Positions 11,730 to 26,700 of a stretch of DNA of 64,000 nucleotides are shown piece by piece. The stretch covers positions 64,123,717-64,187,716 of the forward strand of contig OY998185.1 in assembly GCA_963921935.1 (NCBI GenBank). The letters are read 5' to 3'. The position numbers and the translations under genes are program-made. The stretch comes from Galeruca laticollis (lineage: Eukaryota > Arthropoda > Insecta > Coleoptera > Chrysomelidae). Each line of letters opens with the position of its first letter. Within the stretch, counting starts at the first letter, position 1. Under the pieces are notes generated by a model. It ran no database searches and was not told where the DNA came from. It worked only from the letters and a program-made list of their open reading frames with translations.

Positions 11730-14110
11730 ATGAAAATGGCTGAATCAACTTCTAAATTAAAAAAGAAATGCCGGCAATACGGTATTGAATATTTAAAATA
11801 TGGATTTGCGGAATCTTCTACAAACAAATCATTACCTATGTGTTTAATTTGCCAAAAAGTTTTTTCAAATGAAGCTATAAAACCTTCTAGGCTACAAGAG
11901 CATTTACATAAAATGCATCCTGATAAGAAGAACAAAGATATATTCTATTTTCAAGAATTCGAAAAAAATATTTAAAACAGCCAACTATATCAAACCTTTG
12001 TAACATGTCGCTGAGACATGTTACTATTTTCATCAATTATTTTGGAGCGTTACTTATTCGTCGGCTACTCCCACCTCTAATTCCAAATCCTTTTATTTCG
12101 AATATAGGAACGTATTGCTGATAGCTTTTTATTATCATTAAATATCTATTTAAAACTACGATTCAAGGAATCGGTTTGTCCATTTCTTCGCTGAAAACTT
12201 ATTCAGTAATATCCTCTTTAAATATTATTTTGTGTGTTATTCGTAATTTTCTTCGCTGCTCTGCAGCCGGTACTTTAAGGACCGACCCTAAAGACCATCT
12301 GCAGGATCCACGCATTGGACCACATCGTCCAGTCCAGTAAGAACGGCTCAAGAATCCTAGACTACTGCTGCGAGCTGTACGTCCCGAGTCTTCCCAAGAT
12401 AAGTCCTTAACTTATTTTTGGTATATATAAAATATTGAGTTGGACATTTCTACTATTTAACTATTATTTATTCGTATTTGTATCAAGAATATACGGTCTT
12501 GTAAATTTATTATTGTGTGTTAAATAAATCCATTTGTCCCGAAATTTTGTTTGTTGATTCACCTTATCCCAATTGAGGTAATAAAAAATAGTGTAACTAA
12601 GGCCGAATTCACTACCTGAGCGGAGTCCCAAGGCCGGGTGTTTAGGTTGTGACACCTTTTTGCATCGTCTGCTAAACGAGACGATGATGGGCTACGAGCC
12701 TCATATAACGTTTCTTTGTTAATCGCAAAGTCAGGAAAACCACACACCATTGACGAAGAATTAATTTTGCCGGCAGTCGAAGAGATATTAAAAACTGTTC
12801 TCCATCATAAGACACCATTTGATATCATTAAAAAAATTCCTCTCACTAATAATTTAGTGCAAAGAAGAATAGATGAAATGGCAAATGACGTTGAAATATC
12901 ATTATGCGATTACCTAAAGACTTGCAAATTTTCCATTCAACTCGATGAATCAAATCTACCAAGTAACGAAGCTCTACTCTTATCATACGTACGATTTATA
13001 AAAGAAGAAAAAATTCGTCAAGAGTTATTATTTGCTAAGAATTTGGAATCTGATAAAAAATGAACATTCTATATTTAATATCATGCAAGAATTTTTTCAA
13101 GAGAAAGAAATTCCTATTAGCAATATTTTGTCTGCTGCTACTGATGGTGCTCCAGCAACGACCGGGCGTCATAAGGGTTTTATAGCACATTTGAGAAAAG
13201 CAGTGTCAAATGTACTCGCTGTACATTGTATTATTCACCGTCAGCATTTCGTTGCAAAAAAATTAAATGAACGTCTGCATGCGTCCCTCAATAACGTCAT
13301 TAAAGCAATCAATATCATTAGAAGCAATTCATTGAATGACCGTTTGTTTCATAAACTTTGCAATGAAAATGATGAAGACTACAATCGCTTGCTGCTGCAC
13401 ACAGAAGTACGTTGGCTCTCTAAAGGTGTTTGTCTAAATCGTTTTTTCAATCTATTTGACTCAGTGTTGGAATTTCTTGAAGAAAACGAACAATTGCGCG
13501 AAAACCTGATTACGTCAAAAAATGACATCGCTTATTTGACGGACCTGTTTAAAGTATTTAATCAAGTTAATCTACAATTGCAAGGTGATGATTTAAATTT
13601 AATTAAAACTAAAAACGTCATAGCTGCTTTTGCAGGAAAACTTCTTATATTCAAAACAAATCTTGGTAGAGGTGAGTACAACCATTTTACCACATTATCA
13701 ACAGTGTCTGCAAAACCGGAAGATTTACTTACTTACTGCCACCACTTGGAAGTTCTTCATGTTGATTTTACAGAGCGTTTCCAAGGTATTTTAAACATGG
13801 AAATACCAAGTTGGAAGAGGAGCTATTAGAACTCTCAACTAACGAAGAACTGAAAGTAAAATTCAAACGTGGATATCAAGAGTTCTGGCTTCAAAAACCA
13901 ATACCAGTTCTCTATCCTGGATTGTGGACAATAGTACAGAAGTTGTTAATTGCATTTCGTTCGTCCTATATGGCTGAACGTGCATTCAGTGCAGTAGCTG
14001 ATTTGCTGTCAAAGAAAAGGAACAGACTACACATCACTGAACGTGGCGATCTGCGATTGATGTTAACGAAATTGGAACCCGATATTAACAAACTGGTAAC
14101 ACTCCACTAG
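11730..14110 (+). pseudogene. hAT transposase, BED finger to dimerisation domain, broken
   Basis: Segments in order: a BED-type zinc finger (CLICQKVFSNEAIKPSRLQEH..KMH) at about 11835-11920; a KSGKPHTI.EELILPAVEEI region from 12728; the RNase-H-like core with QLDES, ATDGAPATTGRHKG and VHCIIHRQ segments (12940-13250); and the C-terminal hAT dimerisation motif (SSYMAERAFSAVADLLSKKRNRL) around 13960-14030. At least three frame breaks occur: near 11970 just before the LTR insertion, near 13055 and near 13810. Family knowledge: such proteins cut and rejoin the element through a DDE core. This copy cannot make a full-length product. Confidence 0.8.
11999..12654. repeat. Solo LTR with 4-bp target duplication, inside the hAT element
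   Basis: The 656-bp insert begins TGTAACATG and ends TTGTGACA and is flanked by CCTT on both sides (11995-11998 and 12655-12658). Removing it rejoins the hAT transposase between the residues before and after it. A 4-bp duplication fits Ty3/gypsy-type integrases. No internal retroelement sequence remains, so this is the product of LTR-LTR recombination. Confidence 0.75.
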
Positions 14111-14416
14111 CCTCAACCGTCTCATTGATTTTTTCTTTATCATTAATTTTGTATGTCTTATTGTATTGCATTTCTTATTTCTATTGTGATTGTATTTCTT
14201 ATTGATTCTGTGTTTATTTTTAAAAGTTTGATAAACAATTTTATTGTACTTTTGGTAGTCGTGTAATAAATTTCTACTTCATCATTCCTCTAAAATAAAA
14301 TTTAGACATTAACTGAAATTAAAGCTAAACAACCGCCGGGGGAAGGGGGGGGGTGGTTTAAAATTTTTGTTCTCTTCTATAGGGGGCGGTGGTCCAGAAA
14401 AGGTTGGGAACCACTG

Positions 14417-14845
14417 GAAGCAATTTAACAATCAATATGCCAGTGAAATTTTAGATATTAAAATTTTGTCTATTATTCCAAATTTTGATGGAAATGCAAC
14501 TAAGTTACATAGATATCTAAGTGTTACCGAATCTATTCTAACCCATTATTTTGATATAGAAAATCTATATAATTTCCAAAATATTCTTTTGCTAAATGGT
14601 ATTCTTAATAAATTAGAAGGTAGAGCGGAAGAAGTGGTAGCTATAAGTGGTTCAAATAGTAATTGGACAGATATAAAAAACACATTAATTTCAAACTTTG
14701 GAGAGGTCTTTTCAACGGATTTGGCAATGTAATAAAAGTCATTTCCGGAAACTTAGACGCTGATGACGCATTACGATATGATCAAGTGATTTCAACACTA
14801 CAGAATTCTCAACAAATCTTTTTCATAGTTGTCCCAATTTTGTGA
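14417..14845 (+). pseudogene. Ty3/gypsy-type gag fragment
   Basis: The sequence contains IPNFDGNATKLHRYLSVTES followed by an L.NGILNKLEGRAEEVV segment and NWTDIKNTLISNFGEV. This order is typical of the gag capsid region of gypsy-type elements (I..F.G....L..F....E...L.G.A..V......W..I...L...F). A frame change near 14720 continues into a second short open stretch. No pol or LTR is adjacent. The left side is interrupted by the hAT insertion. Confidence 0.55.
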
Positions 14846-15190
14846 CCGAGGTCTTTTTGTCTTAATTGATTAATTTTACTGCACATACTGCAGCCAAAAT
14901 ATATACTTACATCAAGAAATTTTTCCATATTTTACAAATTAGGAAGATACAATAAACTTTATACAGTAAAAAACACCAAAGATGCAGTGAACATTCGATT
15001 TCGCACGCTTGACGTTTTAGGTTATGTTTAAAAGTAACTTAAACACCCGTTGTAACGCCACTAAGAAATTAAATGGCCACTAACATAAGCACGATCTTAG
15101 TAGCCACTAAATCGGACTATGAATACGAATTTCTTTAGTGGGATGTTAGTAGCCACTTAATACGACTATGAATAAGGCTGATTATCTTTA
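14846..15190. other. No gene; short inverted motif
   Basis: Noncoding. Near 15060-15170 the words TAGTAGCCACT and GACTATGAATA occur twice, and AAGAAATT is matched by AATTTCTT, suggesting a small decayed repeat or MITE-like piece. Confidence 0.4.
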
Positions 15191-15199
15191 GTAACAAAT

Positions 15200-15560
15200 A
15201 CAACAATTTCTTTGAAAACACAAAGAAATGTGAGTACAAAAATATCCCCCGTCTATTTGGGTCAAACCTTTAGAAACTTTGAAATTAGATACAATGAACA
15301 CATACAGATTAAAACAACCAGATAAATCCCACTACGCAAAACATCTATTTGACACCAAACAATCATTAACAACTAACACAGAAATAGAAGTGCTACATAT
15401 TTGTGATGATAAACAAGAACTGGATTTCCTTGAAGAGTTGGAAATTAGAAGACAGTTAAGAAACCCACAATATGAAGTCATCAATGAACAGATAAATCTA
15501 GGGAGTTCTCCACTATTAAACTGTTTTCTTAAGTGATAATTGTAAAGATCAGCAAATATA
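15200..15560 (+). pseudogene. Penelope-like GIY-YIG endonuclease end
   Basis: The frame ending at 15536 contains LKQPDKSHYAKHL, EVLHICDDKQELDFLEELE and LGSSPLLNCFLK, nearly the same as the end of the fuller copy at 49300-49587. The upstream Cys/GIY part is degraded (KCEYKNIPRLFG), so the GIY-YIG catalytic start is lost. The tail after the stop matches the other Penelope copies for only about 50 bases. Confidence 0.75.
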
Positions 15561-16029
15561 TCACTCTATTTTAAGACGAAAAGTTCTTATAAACATTTGC
15601 TATAAGTCTTGTAGTTAATGAGATACGGGGTGTTGAATTGTTTGTAATAAATGAGCTCTGACTATAAGTGAAATTCATTTTTCCTGGCGACGCTACTGGT
15701 TTATAGTAATACGAAAGTAATATGAAAGAACATGCTTATTCTAAGCGGCTTTTAAAATAATATTGTCAAATACTGTGTCAAACCTAAAAACCAACGCAAA
15801 AAACGAATAAAAAATTTTTATCACACGGTTTTTTGTGTTAATATTAACAACGATGCCTGCTTTTACTAATACCGAAATGGCTAATATGCTCTTTTTGTAT
15901 GGATTAGCAAATGGTGGCTAGATGTTATTCAAGTCATCGTTTACCATGTTCTGATACGTTTACTAACATACAGATTCGTTTACAAGAAACTGGAACTTTT
16001 GCTAAATCAAAGAATATTATTGGACGACC

Positions 16030-17890
<1,861 letters not shown>

Positions 17891-18706
17891 GTTCGAGGAC
17901 GACCCATAAATGTGAGAAATCCACAATTTGGAGAACCAGATTCTTCAAATTATTAACCAACATCCAGAAACGGGTACCGGAAAAATTGCTGATGGAGTAA
18001 ATGTTAGTAACAGAACTGTTTGGAATGTTCTAAAAGAAAATTTATTGTATCCCTATTGCGTTAAGCTTGCTACCTACTGACAATCCTCTCCGTATACAAT
18101 ATTGCCAATGGATTTTAAATAAAATTGCAAACAATCCCAATGTTGTTCCCAATATTCTGTTTACGGATAAAGCCAACTTTTCAAGACATGGCATTATAAA
18201 TTTTCATAATGACCACTACTAGTCAAATTTAAAACAAAAATTAAAAATAGAGTTAATAAAGGATGTAACAAAATATGTCTTGTTTATTAATAAAAGGATA
18301 TGAAGACTCAACCATTTTTACGCAATAAACCTGCGGAAATATTTTGTAAAAAAATGGTGTATAAGTAAGATTAAAATACTATTTAAGCTACAGTTAAAGA
18401 TTCTTTTTAACATTCACTAACTAAAAATCATTGTTTGGTTTGGAGATTGGTCAATATCCTTTAAACTATTAACCCACAACAAAGCAATTGTGTATTAAAA
18501 TTAAGTGTTAAAGACATTAAATTAAAGTTCTGATACAGATCACTATCCTCTCTCAGTTACATTTATCACGTTTTACCAAACATATACACCCGGAAAAAAT
18601 AATATTTATAATTATCAATAAATATTGTTGATTTGTTTATTAGTTGGTTTTTATTTAAATGAGAGATTTTAACAGAAAAATTACAGTTCAATTGTGATCA
18701 CTAACA

Positions 18707-21700
18707 ATGATAAAGTGTCAGTTTTTGCTCCTTTCATTAGTATGCGTAAGTAATATTTCATCATACAGGGTTTTTCAAAACAAAATAATAAATAGAAATC
18801 AATATATTGTCCAAAATTTTGATTGTAGTTTAAAACTTCTTCGTTAAGGAAAAAATGTTTCGACTGTTCATTCCGCCTTCATCAGGATTCTACATAATAA
18901 AATTTGTTGGGTAAACAGAAAATCTTTTTGTCAATAAAATATTGATTTAAAGGGATGATTTGAATGGGAAAAAATAAAAATGCATATTTATATGTATCAT
19001 CATTCTGTCTAATTTGCGTTAGGTATAATCAGCATAAATTAAATAATGTATACGTAATAAAACAGTTTTTATCACTATAATTGCAGAATCTTTTAAAACT
19101 TATCTCTGTTTAGTATGCAATAACATTTTATTGGCTTATCATCATTTCAAATTTGGCTGTAAAAATTTATAAAAGACAAATAATATTACGAAATTATAAG
19201 AAGCTAAGGGAAATATGAAACATTTTGATACTTATATTACTGATTTTAAAATTTAAATTTGAATTTTGAGTCCCTAATCAAAAGACAAGGTGGTTTGTGA
19301 ACCCCAATCTAACGATTAGGTTGAAGTTTTATATGCTAAGATAACCACTAGACATTTGTGTCTGTATTGTTACTACAGTAGGTAAGAATGCTCACTGCTC
19401 AGTGGAGACAAACTTTGATTAAAGGTGGCTTAGCAAAGTGTCAGGTAACGCATTGAATAGGCTCATTCACGATAAAACATAACGATAACATATTTTTTAT
19501 ATGAAGGCATTAAATATTTTTCAGTACTTTACTAGAAAATTAAATCAATGATCTCATTATTTTGGTCTCTGCGATTTTTTATATGAAGGCATTTTTCATT
19601 TAATTTAAATCCTCTGCTAAAATTTGAATCATTGATCTAATCGACAAATGGACAACACCAGTCGATTTATCGTACCAAAGAACCTCATTCCTCTTAATTT
19701 CAGTATTTTTTGAGAGAAAAAATATTTTCCTACAAATATGTACCTGAATTATAAAGGAAAATATTGCATTTTTCGCAATTTTCCAAAATTATATTTTTGG
19801 CCTATCTTTCTCACAAAACATGCTCGATTAGATAAAATTTTGTCTCAAATCGATGGGGGACTTTGTTAATGTCCTAACTTTATCAATTTTTCAGTAATTA
19901 TGGAAATTTGATTTCACCCCTCTTCATCCCATACTCTAAGTTTGACGCACTCTACTTCTGAATCGCATCATTGTGGTGCACTCCTGATTTTTTTCTTCGT
20001 AGATTGAACCTTTGTCAGTACTTTACTAGAAAAGTAAATGAATGATCCTATTATTTTTGTCTGTGCGATTTTTTATATAAAGGCATCTCTTCTTTTAATT
20101 TAAATCCTCTGCTAAAATTTGAATCATTGATCTAATCGACAAATGGACAACACCAGTCGATTTGTCGTACCAAAGAACCCCATTCCTCATAATTTCAGTA
20201 TTTTTTGAGAGAAAAAGTATTTTTCTACAAATATGTACCTGAACTATATATAGTATGGAAAATATTGCATTTTTCGCAAATCTTCAAAAATACATTTTTG
20301 GCCTATCTTCCACTAGAAACATGCTCGATTAGATGAAATTTCGTTTTAAATCGATGGGTGACTTTGATAATGTCCTAACTTTATCAATTTTTCAGTAATT
20401 ATGGAAATTTGATTTCACCCCTCTCCATTCCATATTCTAAATTTGACGCATTCTACTTCTAAATCCCATCGATGTGGTGCACTCCTAATTTTTTTCTTCA
20501 TGGATTGAACCTTTGTCAGTACTTTACTGGAAAATTAAATGAATGATCTAATTATTTTGGTCTGTGAGATTTTTCATATGAAGGCATCTTTTCTTTCAAT
20601 TCAAATCCTCTGCTAAAAGTTGAAACATTCGTCTCATCGACAAATGGACAACACCAGTCGATTTGTCGTACCAAAGAACACCATTCCTCATAATGTCAGT
20701 ATTGTTTGAGACAAAAGATATTTTTCGACATATATGTACCTGAACAATAGACAATATTGCATTTTTCGCAATTCTCCAAATATATAACAGTATATATAGC
20801 CAGTCCAATCTGAAGGGTTTAACATTCCTGCAGACCCAGTATAGTTCCGAAAGAACCCTATAGGCTGTTGTCAAAATAAATTCATGCAGATAAAAAACAT
20901 TTTACTTTCATCTGTATCTGGGGAGATGTTATGCATTGTAATGAACCTGAATGTTTGTATATTTCATAAATTCGTTTTTAAGAAGTATATTGAATGATAT
21001 ATTCAAATATATACATACAGGGTGAGTTTTTAGTGTGACAATGGTTGGTAACTAATAAAAGTTATTAACAAAAATTGTAGACAACATCTTGCTCTTATCT
21101 GGAAAATATACCGGGCAAATGTGACAAAAGTTTACATCTTTGTAGGAAATAGTATATTTCGTAATCTGGGTAAATTGGATAAAAATTCAATTCATGCTCT
21201 CTGTTTGTGTTCTTTTTAATAATTTATTATTAAACTAACTAAAAAAATAAAATATTAATCAATTAAAACTCACAAACTTAGAGACACAGAAATTGCTGAA
21301 AGATACCGACTAGCACTGAATAAAAAATTTGAAAATATTTCATAAAAACTCGAAGATATCAATTTGGATAGTATGTGGGATAATTTAAAAAATGTGTGCT
21401 TCTAGAGATAGATCTGTGGTAGTAGCAGGAAAACTTATTACAAAAAACAAACCGTATGGTGGTCTGAAGAAATGAAGAACCAAATAAAAATAAAAAAACA
21501 AAAATGGAAATTGTTCTTAAATATTAGAAGAACAGACAATTATTAGCGATATAAAATAGAGAGAAAAAAAGTGAATGAATTAATATCAACAGCAAAGAGG
21601 AACAAGTTGATTGAATTTGGCGACAAAATAGAGACAAACAGTATTATTTGATTACCATAGGAACTTTTTACAACAAATAGGTGCGTTCTTTTTGACTGAG

Positions 21701-23757
21701 ATCTCAGATCACTTCAGTTAAGGTGATCTGAGATAAAGTGATGTGAGTAAGCACCAAAAAGAACGACATCTCAATTGAAGCTCGCGATCAGTCGATGCAT
21801 GCGTGACTAAGAAACAAAACAATAATAATGTTATTGTATCCATAATTTGTGACAAAAGAAAAATAGATTATGTGTGTTTATATGTCAATGGTTAAAACTA
21901 TAGATAACCTTGGTTGAAACTACAAATAACCCAAGCAAATCAAATATTTGTCCATCCCCTCCACTTTATTTCCGACTCAAGTCCAACTGATTCCCCCTTA
22001 CAACACATTCAGCATCGGTGAAGGGGGAGGAAAAATCTCAGCTCACTTAAAGTGAGTAAAACAAAAAGAACGCTCACATTACTGATGTGAGCTGAGATTA
22101 ACTGAGATCTCAGTCAAAAAGAACGCACCTATTGCTATCATTCAGTATTAATCTTGTTTCATTAATGAAGTGAAAATATTGAAAATGCAAGCACATGAAC
22201 GAAAATTTATATTTGTTACATACTTATATATTTGATAGGTTTTTATGACGAATTTCTCATTATCTGATGCTGTAATAATCTAACAAACTTTTTTCAGAAT
22301 TCCCTATCATCTCCACTGCAAGAAGTAGCTTCATTCGTGGGTGATTTCAAAGATGCCGTATTCAAAAATGATGAAATCGATTCCATCAACCAACCCCTCA
22401 TTAATCTCCACAACAACGATCCTAATCTCACCGCCATCTGTTGGGCGGAATCCCACATAATCACCGAAAATAAACTTACTAAAGAGAAGTCCGTATCAAA
22501 AGCTTATTCTGTACTAATAGATTCACCGGGAAATCTTGTTGGTCCTCCAGAGGGAAGTCAGAATGTGTCTTGCTTTGAACTACTAGATCAAAATACCATG
22601 CCTAAGAAAATGTTGAACTTTAGTACTGTGAAAGAAACTGATAATTATATTATTAGGGAGCACAAGACTCTGTTTTGTGGCGCTGGTCCTGTGCTGTCTC
22701 ATCATTATGTAGTTTGGCCTAGATTGAAACGTAAACAAATTGAAATTAGTATAAATCCATTGGGCGAACACACTTTGAGGAATTGTAGTGACATTGAAGA
22801 AGAAAGTATATTGGGACTTACAAATGAAGACAAATTTGATGACAGTCAAATTAATTCACCAGTAACAGGTAATTTTTATCATTTGAGTAGAATCATTAAG
22901 TTTTTATGTACAAATAAGTACTTTAAATTAGATATTTTTGGTTATTTTTCGAGAAATTTCTAATTGACATATATAGACAGCTTACATTCTGGACATTTGA
23001 GTTTATTTATACCAACATTTTTTAATATTTTCACATTTAACAACTTTGTGCTTGAAAACTTTCCATTATAAAATAATTATTTGTTGCTAATGATAGGTAC
23101 TATCTTTGAAATATAAAATTTAATTTGTTAATAGGAACTAAAAATGCTCTACGAAATCTTTGAATTATATGTTGCTAATTGATGTGACATAGGATGATTG
23201 TAATTCAATGATAAATAGAGCATTCTCAGCTCCTATGAACAAATATAATTTTGATAGACTAAATTAATATAATTAAATAAATAGAGGAGAGTGGGTAAAA
23301 ATGATCCCCTTCAAGATTCATGACGTGAAACTGCTTCTGATTACGAAAGAAAATTATGAAAATTTTACTGTGATTAGCACAATGTATTCACTTTAGCAAT
23401 TCTTGTTTTGACAAATGAAATTGTAACTTGGCTGCAGATATGACAAAAACATCAGACATAATACAAAGGGATCATTTTGCTCTACTATGTGGGGTAATAT
23501 TACCTTGACAGGGGTAACACGATCCTGGGGAAACATAATCGATAAGTAAAAAAATAATACTAATAATCTACGTTATATTAAAATAAAAGTAAAATCAGGT
23601 TTTTATGGCCACAAAAATATACGGTTTTGAAGATTAAAACTAACTTTTCCGCATCTGTGGCCCTGAACTTGTATACAATTTTTTAGTTATTTTTACGTTT
23701 TCCATCAACAACAACACGAAAAAACGGTTTTTAGAAAAAAATCCTGCGTGTATGTCG

Positions 23758-23789
<32 letters not shown>

Positions 23790-26700
23790 GTTGTTGTCGG
23801 CCACTTTTCCTTACATGTCTTGTTAGCACGATACAGCCTCCGGAGTGCAATAAGTCAGCAATTTTATGATTGAATATTGTTAAGGACATGTCACAGATGA
23901 TCCCTATTGATTTTCAATTCACCAGAGCCAGTACCACGGCTGCTATGGTACTTGAAGTACGACATTTTGTATTTTTTTGAGAAATTGCAGTTTGTTAACA
24001 CGATACAGCCTCCGGAGCTCAACAAGTCACCAATTTTATGATTGAATATTATTCAGGGCATCTCACTGATGAACCCTATTGATTTTCAGCTCACCGGAGC
24101 CAATACAACAAGTGCTACAGTACTTTAAGTACGATATTTTTGTCATTTTTGGAGAAGTTTCAGTTTGTTAACACGATACAGCCTCCGGAGTATATACAAG
24201 TGATCAATTTCATGATTGGATATTATTCAGAGCGTCTCAAAGATGAACCCTATTGATATTCAACTCAGTAAAGCCAGTATAACGGGTGATATGGTACTTG
24301 AAGTATCAAACTTTCGTAATTTTTGGAGAATTTTCAGTTTGTTAGCACGATACAGCCTCCAGAGAGTATGCGATTGATCAATTTTATGATTGAATATTGT
24401 TCAAGGTGTCTCATGAATGTACCCTATTGATTTTCAGTTGACTAGAGCGAGTACAGGGGGTCCTATAAATCCAGATATACTGAATTTTTGGAGAAATTCC
24501 GGTTTGTTAGCACGATACATCCCCCGAAGTGTATACAAGTAACAATTTTATGATAGAATATTGTTCAGGGCCACAGATGCGGAGAAGTTAGTTTTAATCC
24601 TTAAAACAGTTTATTTTTGGAGAAATTTCGGTTTGTTAGCACGATACATCCCCCGAAGTGTATACAAGTAACAATTTTATGATAGAACATTGTTCAGGGC
24701 CACAGATGCGGAAAAGTTAGTTTTAATCTTTAAAACCGTTTATTTTTCTAAAAACCGTTTTTTCGTGTTGTTGTTGATGGAAAACGTAAAAATAACTCCA
24801 AAAAAAATTTAAAATTTCCAACTTTTTTTGGGGCATACCAATACTTTTCTCGCATATTAGATAGGTTGGGCGGAAAAGTAAAACATATTTAAAATTGACA
24901 ACGAAAAAATGGCACAAATAAAAAACTACAAAATAACAATACCAAATTTTAAGAAAAAATCAGATTTCTGAGCACACAAATCACATATAAAGTCATCAGC
25001 ATCATCGTCTTCGACACCGGCACATTCATCATGAGCCCAGCTAAAACATACTTATCACCTAATCCAGCCCTCACCAGATACAGAATTTGAATAAGATTCC
25101 CCACAAAATATGCATTCTTTGTCATTAACTTTCTCATCGTCTTCTGAGGAATCTTAGTCAACTATAACTGTTCTCTTTAGTTTTTGTTTGCCTATTAGAA
25201 ACTTGTTGAACTTGGCTTATATTTCCCTTTAATCTGGTTACCTTCCTGTTCTTTCTTTTCATCTAGTCTCATACGTTTTGCTTCTAATACCTTCTCATGT
25301 TTCTTCCTCCAACATGTTCTTATATGGACTAGAGGTTAAAACCACCGTTGATCCTTTTTATCTATCACCAATGTTCTTACGTATGGTTTGTTTTTTGGCA
25401 ATGGGAGAATATCTTTGGGAGATAGCAAAAACGACTGAGCTTTATGTAACTGTTCTTGAGCAGCACTACTGGTTCCAGGCATAGATTCGATGTCTGCTTC
25501 ATTAATTGCAGTACTATCAAGAAGTCCTCGATCTTCATTGCTTACAAACTGATTTTCCTCGTTATCTTGTTGGTTTATTTGGATTTCCTCTTCTTGTGAA
25601 GTATGATTTTCATTTGTCTCTGTATCTGTAGCTTAGCTTGGGTTGTTAGAGTGTCATTTAGTTGGTCAACACTGCTGTCACTGATGATCAACAGCGTTAA
25701 CGTATCCAACGATGCCACGAGGAGGTAGACACATTTCTCCATTGGGCTGCAAAAAGCTACCTACAAGCAGACAAGCAAGCAAATAAGCAAGCCAACTATA
25801 AAGCAATGGCCAACTTACAACCAACCCCGCCATTGTTTCCTGTTACGTCACCTTCTATTGATTGGTCCGTAACTGTAGCAGCCGCAAATTCAAAATCTTG
25901 GAAAAGGTTATTGTCAACTGGATATATAGCACATTTGCGAAATACGTTAATTACATTTTCTGCTGTGCATGCCTTTAGGTATGCTTGACAGAACAAGAGA
26001 GTGAAGCTTATATGGACACATTTGTTCTCGTTAACTTTTATTCTCCATTTGCTTAACCATACTTGGAATATATCTAAATATTCTTGTGTATAGATAGAAG
26101 TTACTTTAGCATCTTGGTAACTTGCAAGGATTGCCGGCAAACGTTCCTGCTATTGCATTGCATGTTTGTGTAGTTTTCTTCCGTTTACTATCTTGAAACC
26201 TGTTGCCAAGGATTTTCTGTTTCTTCTTGTTCTTCATCGCTGGTAGAAGAGATTCTTAATATTTGTTGTCTACGATATCCATATTGATGTGGATTTATTT
26301 GTTGTGATGTACTTATATTTGCATTTTGAGATAAGTCAGACTGAATCAGACTGAATATTTTTTTGTGCTGCGGTTATCTTATTGGTTGTTGGTCAACTTG
26401 CATTACTGGTTGAGAAATATTTTGGTTCCCTCCTGCTATATTTGAGCATGTTTGGCTCTGATTGTGTTTGCATCTGTATAACTATTGTATTTCCACTTGT
26501 TTAATTTTAGTTTTTATGTTGAACATTCTACTAATAGACCAGGGTCGATAATTTTTAAAACCAAAAAAAATAATAGTAGGATGAAACCCATTAGAAAAGG
26601 AGGGGAATATTATAAAAATGAAAGGAAAAATAATTTACGGGCGATCTGAGGTCGGGAAGGGGATGGGGGTGAGTTTTTAAGGGTAAAAACGGTTTTTCTT

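Larger units (their letters stand above)
11494..14416 (+). mobile_element. hAT-family DNA transposon (decayed)
   Basis: The ends are inverted repeats: CAATGGTTCCCAAC at 11494 and GTTGGGAACCACTG ending at 14416, the terminal form seen in animal hAT elements related to ZBED5/SCAND3-like genes. GGGGGC-rich subterminal sequence occurs at both ends. A clean 8-bp target duplication is not visible. The element contains a frameshifted transposase and a later solo LTR insertion at 11999-12654, and it sits inside a gag-like ORF. Confidence 0.75.

Noticed and set aside
11486..14424. 8-bp target duplication for the hAT element
   Set aside because: The flanking octamers GTTTAAGC and GAAGCAAT do not match; only the terminal inverted repeats are claimed.
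18850..18890. CTGATGA...GAAAC on the minus strand as a hammerhead ribozyme
   Set aside because: The sequence between the two boxes does not form a credible stem II.
20596..20874. 92-codon minus-strand frame
   Set aside because: It overlaps the 498-bp tandem repeat and is not conserved among repeat units.
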